In this document: positions 30,470 to 39,943 of the stretch, in pieces | Layout: each line of letters opens with the position of its first letter | How positions within the stretch are numbered: position 1 is the stretch's first letter | Assembly: GCA_964616175.1 (NCBI GenBank) | Contig: CAZTUH010000005.1 | Coordinates: forward strand, 62,001-126,000 | From: CAZTUH01 sp964616175 | Lineage (GTDB): Bacteria; Pseudomonadota; Gammaproteobacteria; Burkholderiales; Burkholderiaceae_B | Length of the DNA stretch: 64,000 nucleotides | Direction: 5' to 3' | The notes under the pieces: generated by a model | Database searches by the model: none | The model's input: only the letters and a program-made list of their open reading frames with translations | What the model was told of the DNA's origin: nothing | Translations under genes and position numbers: made by a program

Positions 30470-31325
30470 ACTTAGCTAGCCAATCACGAGCAAATTGATT
30501 AGCAACTCGAGCTGACCGAGAACCGCGTTGTATTGCCCATTGCAATGCTGCATTTTTCCAATCCTTGTTTTTAATGGATCCACCTAACCTTTTCAACCAA
30601 TGTTCGACTATATCAAGATAATCATCTTGACTAAATGGATAGAAAGGTAGCCATATTCCGAATCTTTCAGATAATGAAATTTTTTCTTCAATGCATTCGT
30701 TTTTATGTATTTCCTCTGAGATTTCTTGAACATTTTCGTGAAAATGCTCAGGAAGAAGATGACGCCGGTTAGAGGTAGCATATATTAGGATATTATCGGG
30801 TAATCCAGATACTGATCCGTCTAGTACTGATTTAAGTGCTTTATAATTTGCTTCATTACCATTAAAAGAAAGATCATCACAAAATACAATGTAACGTTCT
30901 GGCCTAGAAAGAACTAAGTCTACAATATCAGATAAATAAACCAAATTAGATTTATCCACTTCGATAATTCTTAATCCATCTTTGTAATGATCTTTTAAAA
31001 TAGACTTAACCAAAGAGCTCTTTCCAGTACCCATAGATCCTGTCATTAATAAATTATTAGCTGGTTTTCTTTTTAGAAATTGCTCTGTGTTCTTTTTAAT
31101 CACATGTTTCTGATGCTCGACATGTAATAAATCCTCTGATGCAATAAGAGGAATATTCTTTATAGGAATTAAACGTCCATAATATCCATTATGCTTCCAA
31201 CGAAATGCATATGAATTCCAGTCAATATGATCTTGAGGTATTAATGATTCTATTTTTTTTAGTATGCGTTCAGCCCGTTCAAAAAAATAGAAAAATTGAT
31301 TAAAGTCATGCATGTTGCTTTTCAA
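30459..31325 (-). CDS. DUF815-family AAA ATPase
   Basis: P-loop ATPase of unknown physiological role. Walker A GSMGTGKSSLVKSIL is at about residues 92-106, Walker B YIVFCDDLSF near 142, and ATSNRRHLLPEHF, a sensor-like segment typical of DUF815, near 180. ERFGIWLPFYPFSQDDYL is also a family marker. Length 288 is normal. It overlaps argJ by four bases and the Nudix gene by 11, so the three genes are translationally coupled. This order is widely conserved in Betaproteobacteria, but no function is inferred from it. Confidence 0.9.
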   Translation of the reverse strand: MKSNMHDFNQFFYFFERAERILKKIESLIPQDHIDWNSYAFRWKHNGYYGRLIPIKNIPLIASEDLLHVEHQKHVIKKNTEQFLKRKPANNLLMTGSMGTGKSSLVKSILKDHYKDGLRIIEVDKSNLVYLSDIVDLVLSRPERYIVFCDDLSFNGNEANYKALKSVLDGSVSGLPDNILIYATSNRRHLLPEHFHENVQEISEEIHKNECIEEKISLSERFGIWLPFYPFSQDDYLDIVEHWLKRLGGSIKNKDWKNAALQWAIQRGSRSARVANQFARDWLAKYDV

Positions 31326-32548
31326 GAATTATATTCTGCATTAATTGATATGTATTCATGTGACATATCACATGTATAAATCTTTTCGTTGTATGTTCCC
31401 ATTCCTAAATTGACATGCAAAGTCATTTCTGATCCTTGTATTATCTTATAAAGTTTTTCTTTTTTATAAGATGTATATCGTTTTCCCTTGATAAATATTG
31501 GCATATTATTTAAATAAATATTTATCAGGTCAACATCTAAATTTTCAACTTCGGAAAAACCAATAGCAACTAAAATTCTCCCAAAATTTAATTCTGATGA
31601 ATAGAATGCTGTTTTAACTAAGGGAGAATTAGCAATTGAATAAGCAACTTTAAGTGCATCTCTTGAATTTTTTGCATTCCAGATACATATTTCTATAAAT
31701 TTTGTAACTCCTTCTCCATCTCGAACAATTTTTTTTGCCAAATCGATAGCAACATCTATCAGATTCCTTCGGATAGAAGGATAATGTTTATCATTTTCAT
31801 TTTGAATTACAATGTCAGATTTTCCTGTTGCAACTATTACAAAGGAATCATTGGTTGATGTATCACCATCTACGGTAATTCGATTAAATGATAATTCTGA
31901 AATTTCATAAGTTAGCTTTTTCAAAATGTTTTTTGAAATACTAGCATCTGTTCCTATAAAACCTAACATAGTTGCCATTTTTGGGCAGATCATTCCAGAT
32001 CCTTTGCTAATTCCAGTAAAAGTGACTGTTTTCCCATCAAATTTCTCTTTTTTTGATGAAACCTTAGGCAAGGTATCTGTGGTCATTATTGCATAAGCTG
32101 CTTTAAGCCAATTATTTTTATTCAAGTTCTGTACAGCTACAGGTAATCCAGCCAATAATTTTTCCAATGGAAGAGATTCCAAAACAACTCCTGTAGAAAA
32201 AGGTAAAATCTGTTCTGGTGAAACACCTAATATTTTTCCAAGATGCGAACAAGTTTCCTTTGCCTTAGAAATTCCTTCAATTCCTGTTCCTGCATTGGCA
32301 TATCCTGTATTGATAACTAAAGCAGTAATAGGGCTATTTTTTCTAAGATGTTTTTGACAAATTTTTACTGGAGCAGCGCGAAAAAAATTTTTTGTAAAAA
32401 TTCCCCACACGACTGTATCTTCAGAGAATCGAAAAACTGTTAAATCAGCCCGATTTTCTTCTTTAAGTCCAGCTTTGGCAACACCAATTTCAATACCATT
32501 AACAGGAAAAATTTTTGATTCATGAGGAATATAAAAATTAACAGGCAT
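31322..32548 (-). CDS. argJ: Bifunctional glutamate N-acetyltransferase/ornithine acetyltransferase
   Basis: Recycles the acetyl group between N-acetylornithine and glutamate in arginine synthesis. It is made as a proprotein that cuts itself before a Thr in the motif KMATMLGFIGTDA (about residues 189-201), giving alpha and beta chains. GISKGSGMICP precedes this, VDGDTSTNDSF follows, and VRDGEGVTKFIEI is the substrate region. At 408 residues it is complete, with a C-terminal DMSHEYISINAEYNS (the usual CDLS-x-x-Y-I-x-I-N-A-x-Y end). First gene of the operon with the ATPase and Nudix-ThiE genes. Confidence 0.96.
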   Translation of the reverse strand: MPVNFYIPHESKIFPVNGIEIGVAKAGLKEENRADLTVFRFSEDTVVWGIFTKNFFRAAPVKICQKHLRKNSPITALVINTGYANAGTGIEGISKAKETCSHLGKILGVSPEQILPFSTGVVLESLPLEKLLAGLPVAVQNLNKNNWLKAAYAIMTTDTLPKVSSKKEKFDGKTVTFTGISKGSGMICPKMATMLGFIGTDASISKNILKKLTYEISELSFNRITVDGDTSTNDSFVIVATGKSDIVIQNENDKHYPSIRRNLIDVAIDLAKKIVRDGEGVTKFIEICIWNAKNSRDALKVAYSIANSPLVKTAFYSSELNFGRILVAIGFSEVENLDVDLINIYLNNMPIFIKGKRYTSYKKEKLYKIIQGSEMTLHVNLGMGTYNEKIYTCDMSHEYISINAEYNS

Positions 32549-32756
32549 AAATGATTCTTAACAAAGATATTAAAGATTGTTCTAAGTTACACAAAAACGA
32601 ATTTAGATTTTCGAAAGCTTCAAAAATGAAAAGTTCAATTCAAAAAATCTTTGAATTTCAAAATATGTACAGTTTCAAGCATAGCAAAAATATTAAAACT
32701 ATTGAACAAAAGAACGACTAGTAATTTTTACGAGGTAGTAAAAACCCCAGAATTTC

Positions 32757-32891
32757 CTAAGCAAAAATTTCTTTTGCTAATTGATTATTTGCGATCCTAG
32801 AATTTTTTTCTGCTTGAGCAGAACTACTATTTTTAACCAAAAATAAAAAAATTAGCAATATAAGGAAAACAAATACTTCCAATGAATTCAC
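32757..32891 (-). CDS. Possible small membrane protein (44 codons)
   Basis: A short frame with a GTG start encodes a 44-residue peptide with a single strongly hydrophobic segment (VFVFLILLIFLFLVKN) and a polar tail (SAQAEKNSRIANNQ). It is a plausible single-pass membrane protein or a remnant of a larger gene. No family is recognised and no good ribosome-binding site is evident. It lies 140 bp before tRNA-Phe. Confidence 0.3.
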   Translation of the reverse strand: MNSLEVFVFLILLIFLFLVKNSSSAQAEKNSRIANNQLAKEIFA

Positions 32892-33032
32892 ATTGGCTAA
32901 AGCTTTTTAGCTATTTCCTATTAAGGATTATGCTTATAAAGCAACTCGTGAATAATAAAAAATTGATTTTTGGATAGAATTTTTTTCTAAACTATTTTGC
33001 GTGTATTTACTTTACACAATGACAAGTTGAGA

Positions 33033-33105
<73 letters not shown>

Positions 33106-33836
33106 AGAAATGGAGGTTAATCCTATCTAAAAAATAAGATCTAAGCAACAAGATTCATGTTTTTTAAATGATCATGCACTTTAATTAGTTTTCTGCTTTT
33201 TGTTTTGAATCTTTGTTTCCTATCATTTCAGTTTCTAAGCTAAATCTCCGAGCAAGAAAAATAAATTTCAGATCCAGATTAATAAATTATTCAACATTGT
33301 ATGATTTATTTTTGAATTAAAAGCTTAGTATTTATTTCTTATTAGAACTACAGATAATCCGTATATACAAGCTGAACAACCCATTCCTATGCTATTTCAT
33401 ATATGATCATCATATCAAAATATTGATATTCTTTAATGAAATATCCTCATTATAACTCTGTGATAAAATAAAAGAACCCCGAAAAACGGGTTGGGTTTTT
33501 TTCAAATAAAATTATAAAATTTGACATTTTGATATATTAGAATTTGTGAAATCTTTCCAATTAATGGCAATTATTCGTTGCGATTATTATATATAAATAT
33601 GCATTAATACATTGTATTTTTTTGTCTCATGTAATGAAAAACAATTTCATATTTAGAATTTGATTCTAAAACAATATCATTGTCGAATATGTTTTCATTT
33701 GCATGGTTTTTTATGTCCTTTCTTTTTCTTCTGAATTGAGACCTTTATATGAAAAATGAAAAAGTTTTAGATTCAAGGAAAGATGTTTGTCTTTGTTTTC
33801 TAAATTTTTCTGATCTTTATTTTTGGTAAAACCTTT
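33106..33836. other. 730-bp gene-free region between tRNA-Phe and prfA
   Basis: Very AT-rich, with no open frame of note and no recognisable RNA family. It holds a bidirectional terminator-like hairpin at 33471-33502. In many relatives hemA precedes prfA; it is absent here, and I see no trace of it. Confidence 0.55.
33471..33502. terminator. Bidirectional terminator-like hairpin without an obvious gene
   Basis: AACCC (33475-33479) pairs with GGGTT (33488-33492) around CGAAAAAC, followed on the plus strand by GGG and a run of seven T. An alternative longer pairing joins AAAAGAACCC to GGGTTTTTTT. On the minus strand the hairpin is followed by CTTTTATTTT. No gene ends into it from either side. 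Confidence 0.55.
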
Positions 33837-34922
33837 ATGCAAGTTTCCATACGAAAAATGTTAGAAAAAACAAATCTGCGCTTTGTAGAAATTGAAAAAA
33901 TACTTTCTTCTGTAGAAATATCAAACAACATGAATCTTTTTCTGAAACTTTCTCGTGAAAAATCAGAGATAGAACCAGTTGTAAAAATGTTTGAAGATTT
34001 TACGAAAACTGAGAGCAAAGCTGAATCTCTTCTAGACTTGCTTGCTGATCCAGACTTGAAAGAGATAGCTGAAGAAGAAATAAAATCATCTAGAGAATAT
34101 TTACAAAAACTAGAAAATAAATTATATGCTTTTATGCTACCAAAAGATCCAAACGATGGTCGCAGCATTTTCTTAGAAATTCGAGCTGGGGCAGGTGGAA
34201 GTGAAAGTTCTCTTTTCTCAATGGATTTGTTACGGATGTATGTACGTTATTCAGAGCAAAAGAATTGGAAATTAGAGTTAATAGCAGAAAGCCATTCAGA
34301 GCTTGGTGGCTATAAAGAAGTAATTACTAGAATTTCAGGAAAAAATGTTTACAATCGATTGAAATTCGAATCTGGAGTCCATAGAGTGCAAAGAGTGCCT
34401 GCTACAGAAGCTCAAGGAAGAATCCATACATCAACTTGCACCGTTGCTGTAATGGCTGAAGCTGACAGTACGGATCAAATTTCAATTAAGCCAAACGAGC
34501 TTCGAATTGATACTTTCAGAGCAAGTGGAGCAGGAGGTCAGCATGTGAATAAGACAGATTCGGCCGTTAGGCTTACCCATTTGCCCACAGGACTTGTAGT
34601 CGTTTGTCAGGATGATCGATCCCAACACAGAAACAGAGAAAAAGCTATTCAAGTCCTATCTGCTCGTTTAAAAGATAAGGAAACATTAGAGAATAATAAA
34701 AAAAAATCAGCGGAAAGAAAGTTCCTAATTGGATCCGGGGATAGATCAGAACGTGTCCGAACTTACAATTACTCGCAAGGACGAATTACTGATCATCGAA
34801 TTAATTTAACTCTTTACAAATTGCCACAAATTATGGAGGGAAATTTAGATGAATTATTAAATGCACTTATTTTTGAATATCAAGCTAAACAGATTTCAGA
34901 AATTGAACTCGATAATTCTTAA
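33837..34922 (+). CDS. prfA: Peptide chain release factor 1
   Basis: Recognises UAA and UAG stop codons and triggers peptide release. The catalytic GGQ loop [23 protein letters not shown] (key piece [15 protein letters not shown]) is at about residues 231-248. The codon-recognition domain has [16 protein letters not shown], with the P-A-T tripeptide of RF1. Length 361 is normal and the N-terminal helical domain is complete. ATG at 33837. Followed 37 bp later by prmC, the methyltransferase that modifies the Gln of GGQ, a classic operon. Confidence 0.97.
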   Translation: MQVSIRKMLEKTNLRFVEIEKILSSVEISNNMNLFLKLSREKSEIEPVVKMFEDFTKTESKAESLLDLLADPDLKEIAEEEIKSSREYLQKLENKLYAFMLPKDPNDGRSIFLEIRAGAGGSESSLFSMDLLRMYVRYSEQKNWKLELIAESHSELGGYKEVITRISGKNVYNRLKFESGVHRVQRVPATEAQGRIHTSTCTVAVMAEADSTDQISIKPNELRIDTFRASGAGGQHVNKTDSAVRLTHLPTGLVVVCQDDRSQHRNREKAIQVLSARLKDKETLENNKKKSAERKFLIGSGDRSERVRTYNYSQGRITDHRINLTLYKLPQIMEGNLDELLNALIFEYQAKQISEIELDNS

Positions 34923-34971
34923 TTTAAGAATTTAAATATTACATTTGTGTTAAATTCTATTGAAGAGAAAT

Positions 34972-35796
34972 ATGTTTCCATCTATCAAGCTGATTTTTGA
35001 GAATTCTTCTTTGCCTCGTTTGGAACAATATATGCTGCTGGAGCATATATTGCAGAAAAGTCGTGTTTGGTTAATCTCTCATCAAGAAACAATTTTAACT
35101 GATGAAGAATTTAGACGCTACTCTTTGTTACTTGAACGTCGTCTTATTGGCGAACCTATGGCTTACTTGGTTAATAGTAAGGAATTTATGGGACTTTCTT
35201 TCTATGTTAATCCTGATGTTTTAATTCCTCGTCCTGAAACTGAACTTTTAGTAGAAAAAGCTCTGCAGGTTTTAGAACTATTTGAACACCCAAAAGTGGT
35301 TGACTTAGGTACAGGAAGTGGAGCAATTGCTATTGCTATAGCTCATTTTAAGCCAGATGCATCTGTTTGGGCTTGTGATATTAGTTCTGTTGCTTTGGAT
35401 GTTGCTCATCAAAATAATTTACTGTTAGGAACAAATGTAAATTTCTTTCAAGGTGATTGGTTAGACGCATTTGGAAAAAATGGAAATTTTGACCTTGTTG
35501 TTTCTAATCCACCATATATATCTCTATCAGATCCGCACTTAGAACATGTTGCTTGCTTTGAACCCAGAATAGCTTTGACAGATGAAGCAGATGGCTTAAA
35601 ACATATGCAGAATATCGTTTCTTCTGCTAAGTCTTATTTGAAATTAGGTGGATCTTTATGGATGGAACATGGTTTTGGGCAATCTAAGGCATTACGTATG
35701 ATTCTTCAAAAGGGAGGTTTTGATGAGATTAAAAGCTTATCTGATCTGTCGAATATTGAACGCATATCTGGAGGAGTTTTTAAAAAAATAGACTAA
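34972..35796 (+). CDS. prmC: Release factor glutamine methyltransferase
   Basis: Methylates the GGQ glutamine of release factors using SAM. Motif I VVDLGTGSGAIAIAIA is at about residues 110-125, and the substrate-binding NPPY motif is in VVSNPPYIS near 183. VLIPRPETELLVE is the family entry motif at about 85. The ATG at 34972, preceded by GAAGAG, is preferred over the TTG at 34960. About 274 residues, complete. An 11-bp hairpin (35026-35052) lies within the coding region. Confidence 0.95.
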   Translation: MFPSIKLIFENSSLPRLEQYMLLEHILQKSRVWLISHQETILTDEEFRRYSLLLERRLIGEPMAYLVNSKEFMGLSFYVNPDVLIPRPETELLVEKALQVLELFEHPKVVDLGTGSGAIAIAIAHFKPDASVWACDISSVALDVAHQNNLLLGTNVNFFQGDWLDAFGKNGNFDLVVSNPPYISLSDPHLEHVACFEPRIALTDEADGLKHMQNIVSSAKSYLKLGGSLWMEHGFGQSKALRMILQKGGFDEIKSLSDLSNIERISGGVFKKID

Positions 35797-35838
35797 TCAC
35801 TAAAAATTTGTTAACTTTTCAATTTTTGGAACTATTTT

Positions 35839-36165
35839 ATGAATGATATCCAGAATTTCCTAAAAGAAACAATTGATGAAAATTTTGTTGTTTTGTTTAT
35901 GAAAGGTACCCCGAAATTCCCTCAATGTGGTTTTTCAGGTCAAGCTGTCCAGATTTTAAGAAAGTGTGGCACAAAAGATTTATTTGCTGTTGATGTTTTA
36001 AAGGATGAAAGAATCCGAGAATCAATTAAAAAATTTTCAAACTGGCCAACAATACCACAATTATATGTGAATGGCGAATTTATTGGCGGAACAGATATCA
36101 TGAATGAGCTTAACAAAACTGGTGAATTAGAAGCTCTCCTAAGGAAATCAGATGAGGATAATTAA
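35839..36165 (+). CDS. grxD: Monothiol glutaredoxin, CGFS type
   Basis: Binds and delivers [2Fe-2S] clusters. The active motif CGFS is in KGTPKFPQCGFSGQAV (about residues 22-37), with the Lys of FMKGTP, and the cis-Pro and glutathione-binding segments WPTIPQLYVNGEFIGGTDI (key pieces WPTIPQLY and GGTDI) follow. At 108 residues it is complete. Third gene of the prfA-prmC-grxD-ubiX run. Confidence 0.96.
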   Translation: MNDIQNFLKETIDENFVVLFMKGTPKFPQCGFSGQAVQILRKCGTKDLFAVDVLKDERIRESIKKFSNWPTIPQLYVNGEFIGGTDIMNELNKTGELEALLRKSDEDN

Positions 36166-36201
36166 ATTTGAAAGAATTTACATTTGTAATTTTCCCATTC
36201 A

Positions 36202-36810
36202 ATGAACAAGAAAAAAAGAATAGTTGTTGCAATTACTGGAGCAACAGGTGGACTCTATGCAATTCGTCTGCTTGAATTATTAAGAGATATTGAAGGTATT
36301 GAATCTCATTTAATATTATCTGATTCTGGCGCAATAAATATGAGATATGAGCTTGGAATTAGCCGACGTGTTGTGGAATCCATGGCAGATTTCAAATATA
36401 GCATTCGTGATATAGGCGCAACGCTTGCAAGTGGAACATTCCAAACAGATGGAATGTTGATTGTTCCTTGTTCTATGAAAACCCTATCAGCAGTTGCAAA
36501 TGGTTTTTCAGACAATCTGATTACAAGAGCAGCAGATGTTATTCTTAAAGAACGACGCCGATTGCTTCTTGTTGTAAGAGAAACACCATTTAATTTGTCT
36601 CATTTGCATAATATGACATCTATAACACAAATGGGGGGAATAATTTTTCCTCCTCTTCCTGCGTTTTACTGTCGACCAAAATCTATTGAAGAGATGGTAA
36701 CACATACAGTCTCAAGAATTTTAGGATTTTTTGATATTCAAGTATCGCATCCAATTTGGAAAGGAATTTCTAGACAAGAAAAAAGAAACTTCAATCAAAC
36801 TGAAATGTAA
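36202..36810 (+). CDS. ubiX: Flavin prenyltransferase UbiX
   Basis: Prenylates FMN to make the cofactor of the decarboxylase UbiD in ubiquinone synthesis. The flavoprotein start VVAITGATGGLYAIRLLELL is at about residues 8-27. The FQTDGMLIVPCSMKTLSAVANG stretch near 88 (key pieces GMLIVPCSMKTL and ANG) and LKERRRLLLVVRETP near 115 are diagnostic. MTHTVSRILGF-like HTVSRILGFFDI closes the fold. At 202 residues it is complete. Adds to the ubiquinone genes elsewhere in the window. Confidence 0.96.
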   Translation: MNKKKRIVVAITGATGGLYAIRLLELLRDIEGIESHLILSDSGAINMRYELGISRRVVESMADFKYSIRDIGATLASGTFQTDGMLIVPCSMKTLSAVANGFSDNLITRAADVILKERRRLLLVVRETPFNLSHLHNMTSITQMGGIIFPPLPAFYCRPKSIEEMVTHTVSRILGFFDIQVSHPIWKGISRQEKRNFNQTEM

Positions 36811-36880
36811 TTTTCAGTGACTTTTAAATTTTAAAAAAGGAACAGATTTGTGTTTCTTATATTCAATTAAGTTTTTCAAT

Positions 36881-37516
36881 TCAAGAAATAAATGAGGGTG
36901 ACAAAAATTCTCCATTTTTTGAATTTCTTGCTAAAAGAGAACCATCAAGAAGATTAAAATAAGCTCCATGCAATGATAACTTTTGAGCTTTTACCTCAGA
37001 AAAAACAAAAGGAAAAGTCAACAGATTTTTTAAGCTGTATTCAATTGAAAGGTATTTCCATGACTTTTTATTTTTTGAATGTGTTCTAGCAAACGTTTCC
37101 ATTTGAGATGTCCAGTTTTTGAGAAAACTACTGTTTTCCGAGCTTTCAGCTGAGAGATTTTCTAAAAAAAATCTAACTCCAGAGCAAGATGAATGTCCTA
37201 AAACAATGATGTGCTGAATTTTTAATTTTTTGATAGCAAATTCAAGTGCTGCGCCTGTGCCTTGGAATATTGATTTATGCTCTTCATCGTACGAGGGAAC
37301 GAGATTTGCTATATTTCTTAGAACAAAAATATCTCCTGGCTGACAACCAAAAATCAACTCTGGATTTACACGTGAATCGCAACAGCTAATTACCATAGAT
37401 TTTGGTTTTTGCAATTCTGATAGAGAAATAAAAAGATCTTTGTTATTAGAAATTTGTTTTTGTAGGAATTTCTTATAACCAATACAAAGTTGATATGGAA
37501 GCAAATTATCTGACAT
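36881..37516 (-). CDS. Beta-class carbonic anhydrase
   Basis: Interconverts CO2 and bicarbonate, supplying bicarbonate to carboxylases such as the acetyl-CoA carboxylase encoded in this window. The zinc ligands are visible: Cys in VISCCDSRVNPELIF (about residues 42-56, with the Asp-Arg dyad) and His and Cys in VLGHSSCSGVRF (about 105-116). FVLRNIANLVPSY lies between. Length 211 is normal. Isolated on the minus strand, convergent with ubiX. Confidence 0.95.
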   Translation of the reverse strand: MSDNLLPYQLCIGYKKFLQKQISNNKDLFISLSELQKPKSMVISCCDSRVNPELIFGCQPGDIFVLRNIANLVPSYDEEHKSIFQGTGAALEFAIKKLKIQHIIVLGHSSCSGVRFFLENLSAESSENSSFLKNWTSQMETFARTHSKNKKSWKYLSIEYSLKNLLTFPFVFSEVKAQKLSLHGAYFNLLDGSLLARNSKNGEFLSPSFIS

Positions 37517-37936
37517 TGAAAATACTGGATTTTAAAAAAAAGGAAAAATGGGAATGATGCCTAAATTTTTTATTCTAAAAAGACTAAAAACAAGGAAAGT
37601 AAGTTCCTTATAATAGAGTGCATTATGCCAAAAATTGTTTTAAATTTCTTTAAAAAAAGAAAGAATTTCAAAGAGAAATTGTGGTTTAGTTGAGACGAAA
37701 ACCTTTCATGAAAATCCAATTTTATTGAACGAAAACATTATGAGGAATCAATCTTTTGGAATTTTCTAATGTAGAATCTATCATTCTATTAGCTGATTTT
37801 TCATTCAGTGGTACAATCAAACATTGAGTTTTTTAATTAACATTTCTAATAGTCCTTTTATTGTAGAGAAAAAAAAGTCAGATCAAAGCATTAGTAAATA
37901 GGAATTAAACTACTTATAAATTCAGAATTCCTTGAC
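37517..37936. other. Divergent gene-free interval upstream of ilvD
   Basis: About 420 bp with no convincing gene on either strand. It must include the carbonic anhydrase promoter. Confidence 0.45.
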
Positions 37937-37956
37937 TGGTATAATATTTATTGGAG
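37937..37956 (+). promoter_or_regulatory. Candidate extended -10 promoter and ribosome-binding site of ilvD
   Basis: TGGTATAAT (37937-37945) is a perfect TATAAT with an upstream TGn extension. A start point about 6-7 bp downstream would fall just before GGAG (37953-37956), giving a very short leader. The -35 region is weak, as is usual for extended -10 promoters. Confidence 0.5.
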
Positions 37957-37962
37957 ATTATT

Positions 37963-39843
37963 TTGCATTATCGTTCACATACTTCAACTCATGGACGCAA
38001 TATGGCTGGTGCTAGAGCTTTGTGGAGAGCAACTGGTATGAAAGATAATGATTTTGGAAAACCAATTATTGCAGTTGTTAATTCGTTTACTCAATTTGTT
38101 CCAGGTCATATTCATTTGCGTAATTTAGGATCATTAGTAGCAGAAAAAATAGAAGAATCTGGTGGCATTGCCAGGGAATTTAATACAATTGCAGTTGATG
38201 ATGGGATTGCAATGGGACATGGAGGCATGCTTTATTCTTTACCCTCGCGAGAGTTAATTGCAGATTCAGTTGAGTATATGGTAAATGCACACTGTGCAGA
38301 TGCCATGGTTTGCATTTCTAATTGCGATAAAATCACTCCAGGTATGTTACTGGCAGCCATGAGATTAAATTTGCCAACCGTGTTTGTTTCTGGTGGTCCA
38401 ATGGAAGCTGGAAAAATCATCCGCACTGCAAATAACAACTCAGAAAATATCATTACGAAAATTGATTTGGTTGATGCCATGATCAAGTCTGCAGATCCTA
38501 ACGTGAGCAATTCAGAATCTGATATGTTTGAGCGAAATGCTTGCCCAACCTGTGGTTCCTGTTCTGGAATGTTCACAGCAAACTCAATGAATTGTTTGAC
38601 GGAAGCAATAGGTCTGGCTCTTCCAGGAAATGGTACAATTCTAGCTACTCATGCATTGCGAAAAAGACTATTTGAACAAGCAGGAAAGTTAATAGTTGAT
38701 TTATGTCTGCGGTTTTATAAACAAGAAGATGATTCAATACTACCTAGGAAAATTGCAAATAAGAAAGCATTTTCAAATGCTGTTGTTTTAGATGTTGCAA
38801 TGGGAGGTTCAACAAATACAATTTTGCATTTGTTAGCAGCTGCACAAGAAGCATGTGTCAATTTCTCTATGGAAGATATTGATAAAATTTCACGAAAAGT
38901 CCCTTGTTTGTGTAAAGTAGCTCCATCTAGTGAAAAGTATCATATTGAGGATGTCCACCGTGCTGGTGGGATAATGGGTATTATGGGGGAATTGAAACGT
39001 GGCGGCTTATTAGATTTATCAGTTCGAACTATTTATACAGATACTCTTCATCAAGCTATTGAAGATTGGGATATAAATGGGGCAAAACCAATTAAAAAAG
39101 AACTTGAAGAATTTTACCTTTCTGCTCCTGGTGGGATACATACAACTAAAGCTTTTAGCCAATCTTCAAAGTTTCCAAATTTAGATTTGGATCGAAAATC
39201 AGGTTGTATTCGTAGTATTAAATATGCTTATTCTGTGGATGGAGGATTAAGCGTCTTATATGGAAATCTAGCAGAAAATGGTTGTATCGTAAAAACGGCA
39301 GGGGTTGATCTTTCCCAGTGGATTTTTGAAGGATTAGCACGTGTTTTCGAGAGCCAAGAAGAGGCAGTTGAAGCAATTTTACAAGATAAGATTTCTCCTG
39401 GAAGTGTTGTGGTTATTCGTTATGAAGGACCTAAGGGTGGGCCAGGAATGCAAGAGATGCTGTATCCAACTTCCTATTTAAAATCGAAAGGTCTTGGAAA
39501 GACTTGTGCTCTTTTTACAGATGGACGTTTTTCAGGCGGATCGTCAGGTTTAGTAATTGGACATGCTTCTCCAGAAGCTGCAGAAAAGGGTTCTATTGCT
39601 TTAATCGAAGAAAATGATTTAATAAAAATTAATATTCCAAAGCGAAGCATACACTTGAACATATCAGATTCTGAACTAAAACGTAGAAGGTCTTCTATGG
39701 ATAATCTCGGAGAATTAGCTTGGAAACCATCTAATCGTTGCCGTGAAGTTTCGCAATCTTTACTTGCCTATGCAGCTCTTGCTACATCTGCAGATCGTGG
39801 AGCAGTGCGTGATCTAAAACAATTAAAAAATTTAAATAGATAG
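37963..39843 (+). CDS. ilvD: Dihydroxy-acid dehydratase
   Basis: Iron-sulfur enzyme converting dihydroxy acids to 2-keto acids in valine, leucine and isoleucine synthesis. The start [18 protein letters not shown] is the family N-terminus. The cluster ligands lie in [13 protein letters not shown] and [31 protein letters not shown] and [22 protein letters not shown] (key pieces GRFSGG and HASPEAA) are also present. I choose TTG at 37963, six bases after GGAG, giving [13 protein letters not shown], and not the upstream TTG at 37951. About 626 residues, slightly longer than usual. Confidence 0.96.
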   Translation: MHYRSHTSTHGRNMAGARALWRATGMKDNDFGKPIIAVVNSFTQFVPGHIHLRNLGSLVAEKIEESGGIAREFNTIAVDDGIAMGHGGMLYSLPSRELIADSVEYMVNAHCADAMVCISNCDKITPGMLLAAMRLNLPTVFVSGGPMEAGKIIRTANNNSENIITKIDLVDAMIKSADPNVSNSESDMFERNACPTCGSCSGMFTANSMNCLTEAIGLALPGNGTILATHALRKRLFEQAGKLIVDLCLRFYKQEDDSILPRKIANKKAFSNAVVLDVAMGGSTNTILHLLAAAQEACVNFSMEDIDKISRKVPCLCKVAPSSEKYHIEDVHRAGGIMGIMGELKRGGLLDLSVRTIYTDTLHQAIEDWDINGAKPIKKELEEFYLSAPGGIHTTKAFSQSSKFPNLDLDRKSGCIRSIKYAYSVDGGLSVLYGNLAENGCIVKTAGVDLSQWIFEGLARVFESQEEAVEAILQDKISPGSVVVIRYEGPKGGPGMQEMLYPTSYLKSKGLGKTCALFTDGRFSGGSSGLVIGHASPEAAEKGSIALIEENDLIKINIPKRSIHLNISDSELKRRRSSMDNLGELAWKPSNRCREVSQSLLAYAALATSADRGAVRDLKQLKNLNR

Positions 39844-39943
39844 TTAGTAAAAATAAATGAAGGTTTTCTTCTAAAAATATCTTTATTTAAAGAGGTCCTT
39901 CTCGTTTTGAGAATTGATATATTACCTACAGATAATCTTCTTC

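Noticed and set aside
33800..34168. 122-codon minus-strand frame opposite the start of prfA
   Set aside because: Serine-rich low-information translation typical of the complement of a real gene; prfA is certain.
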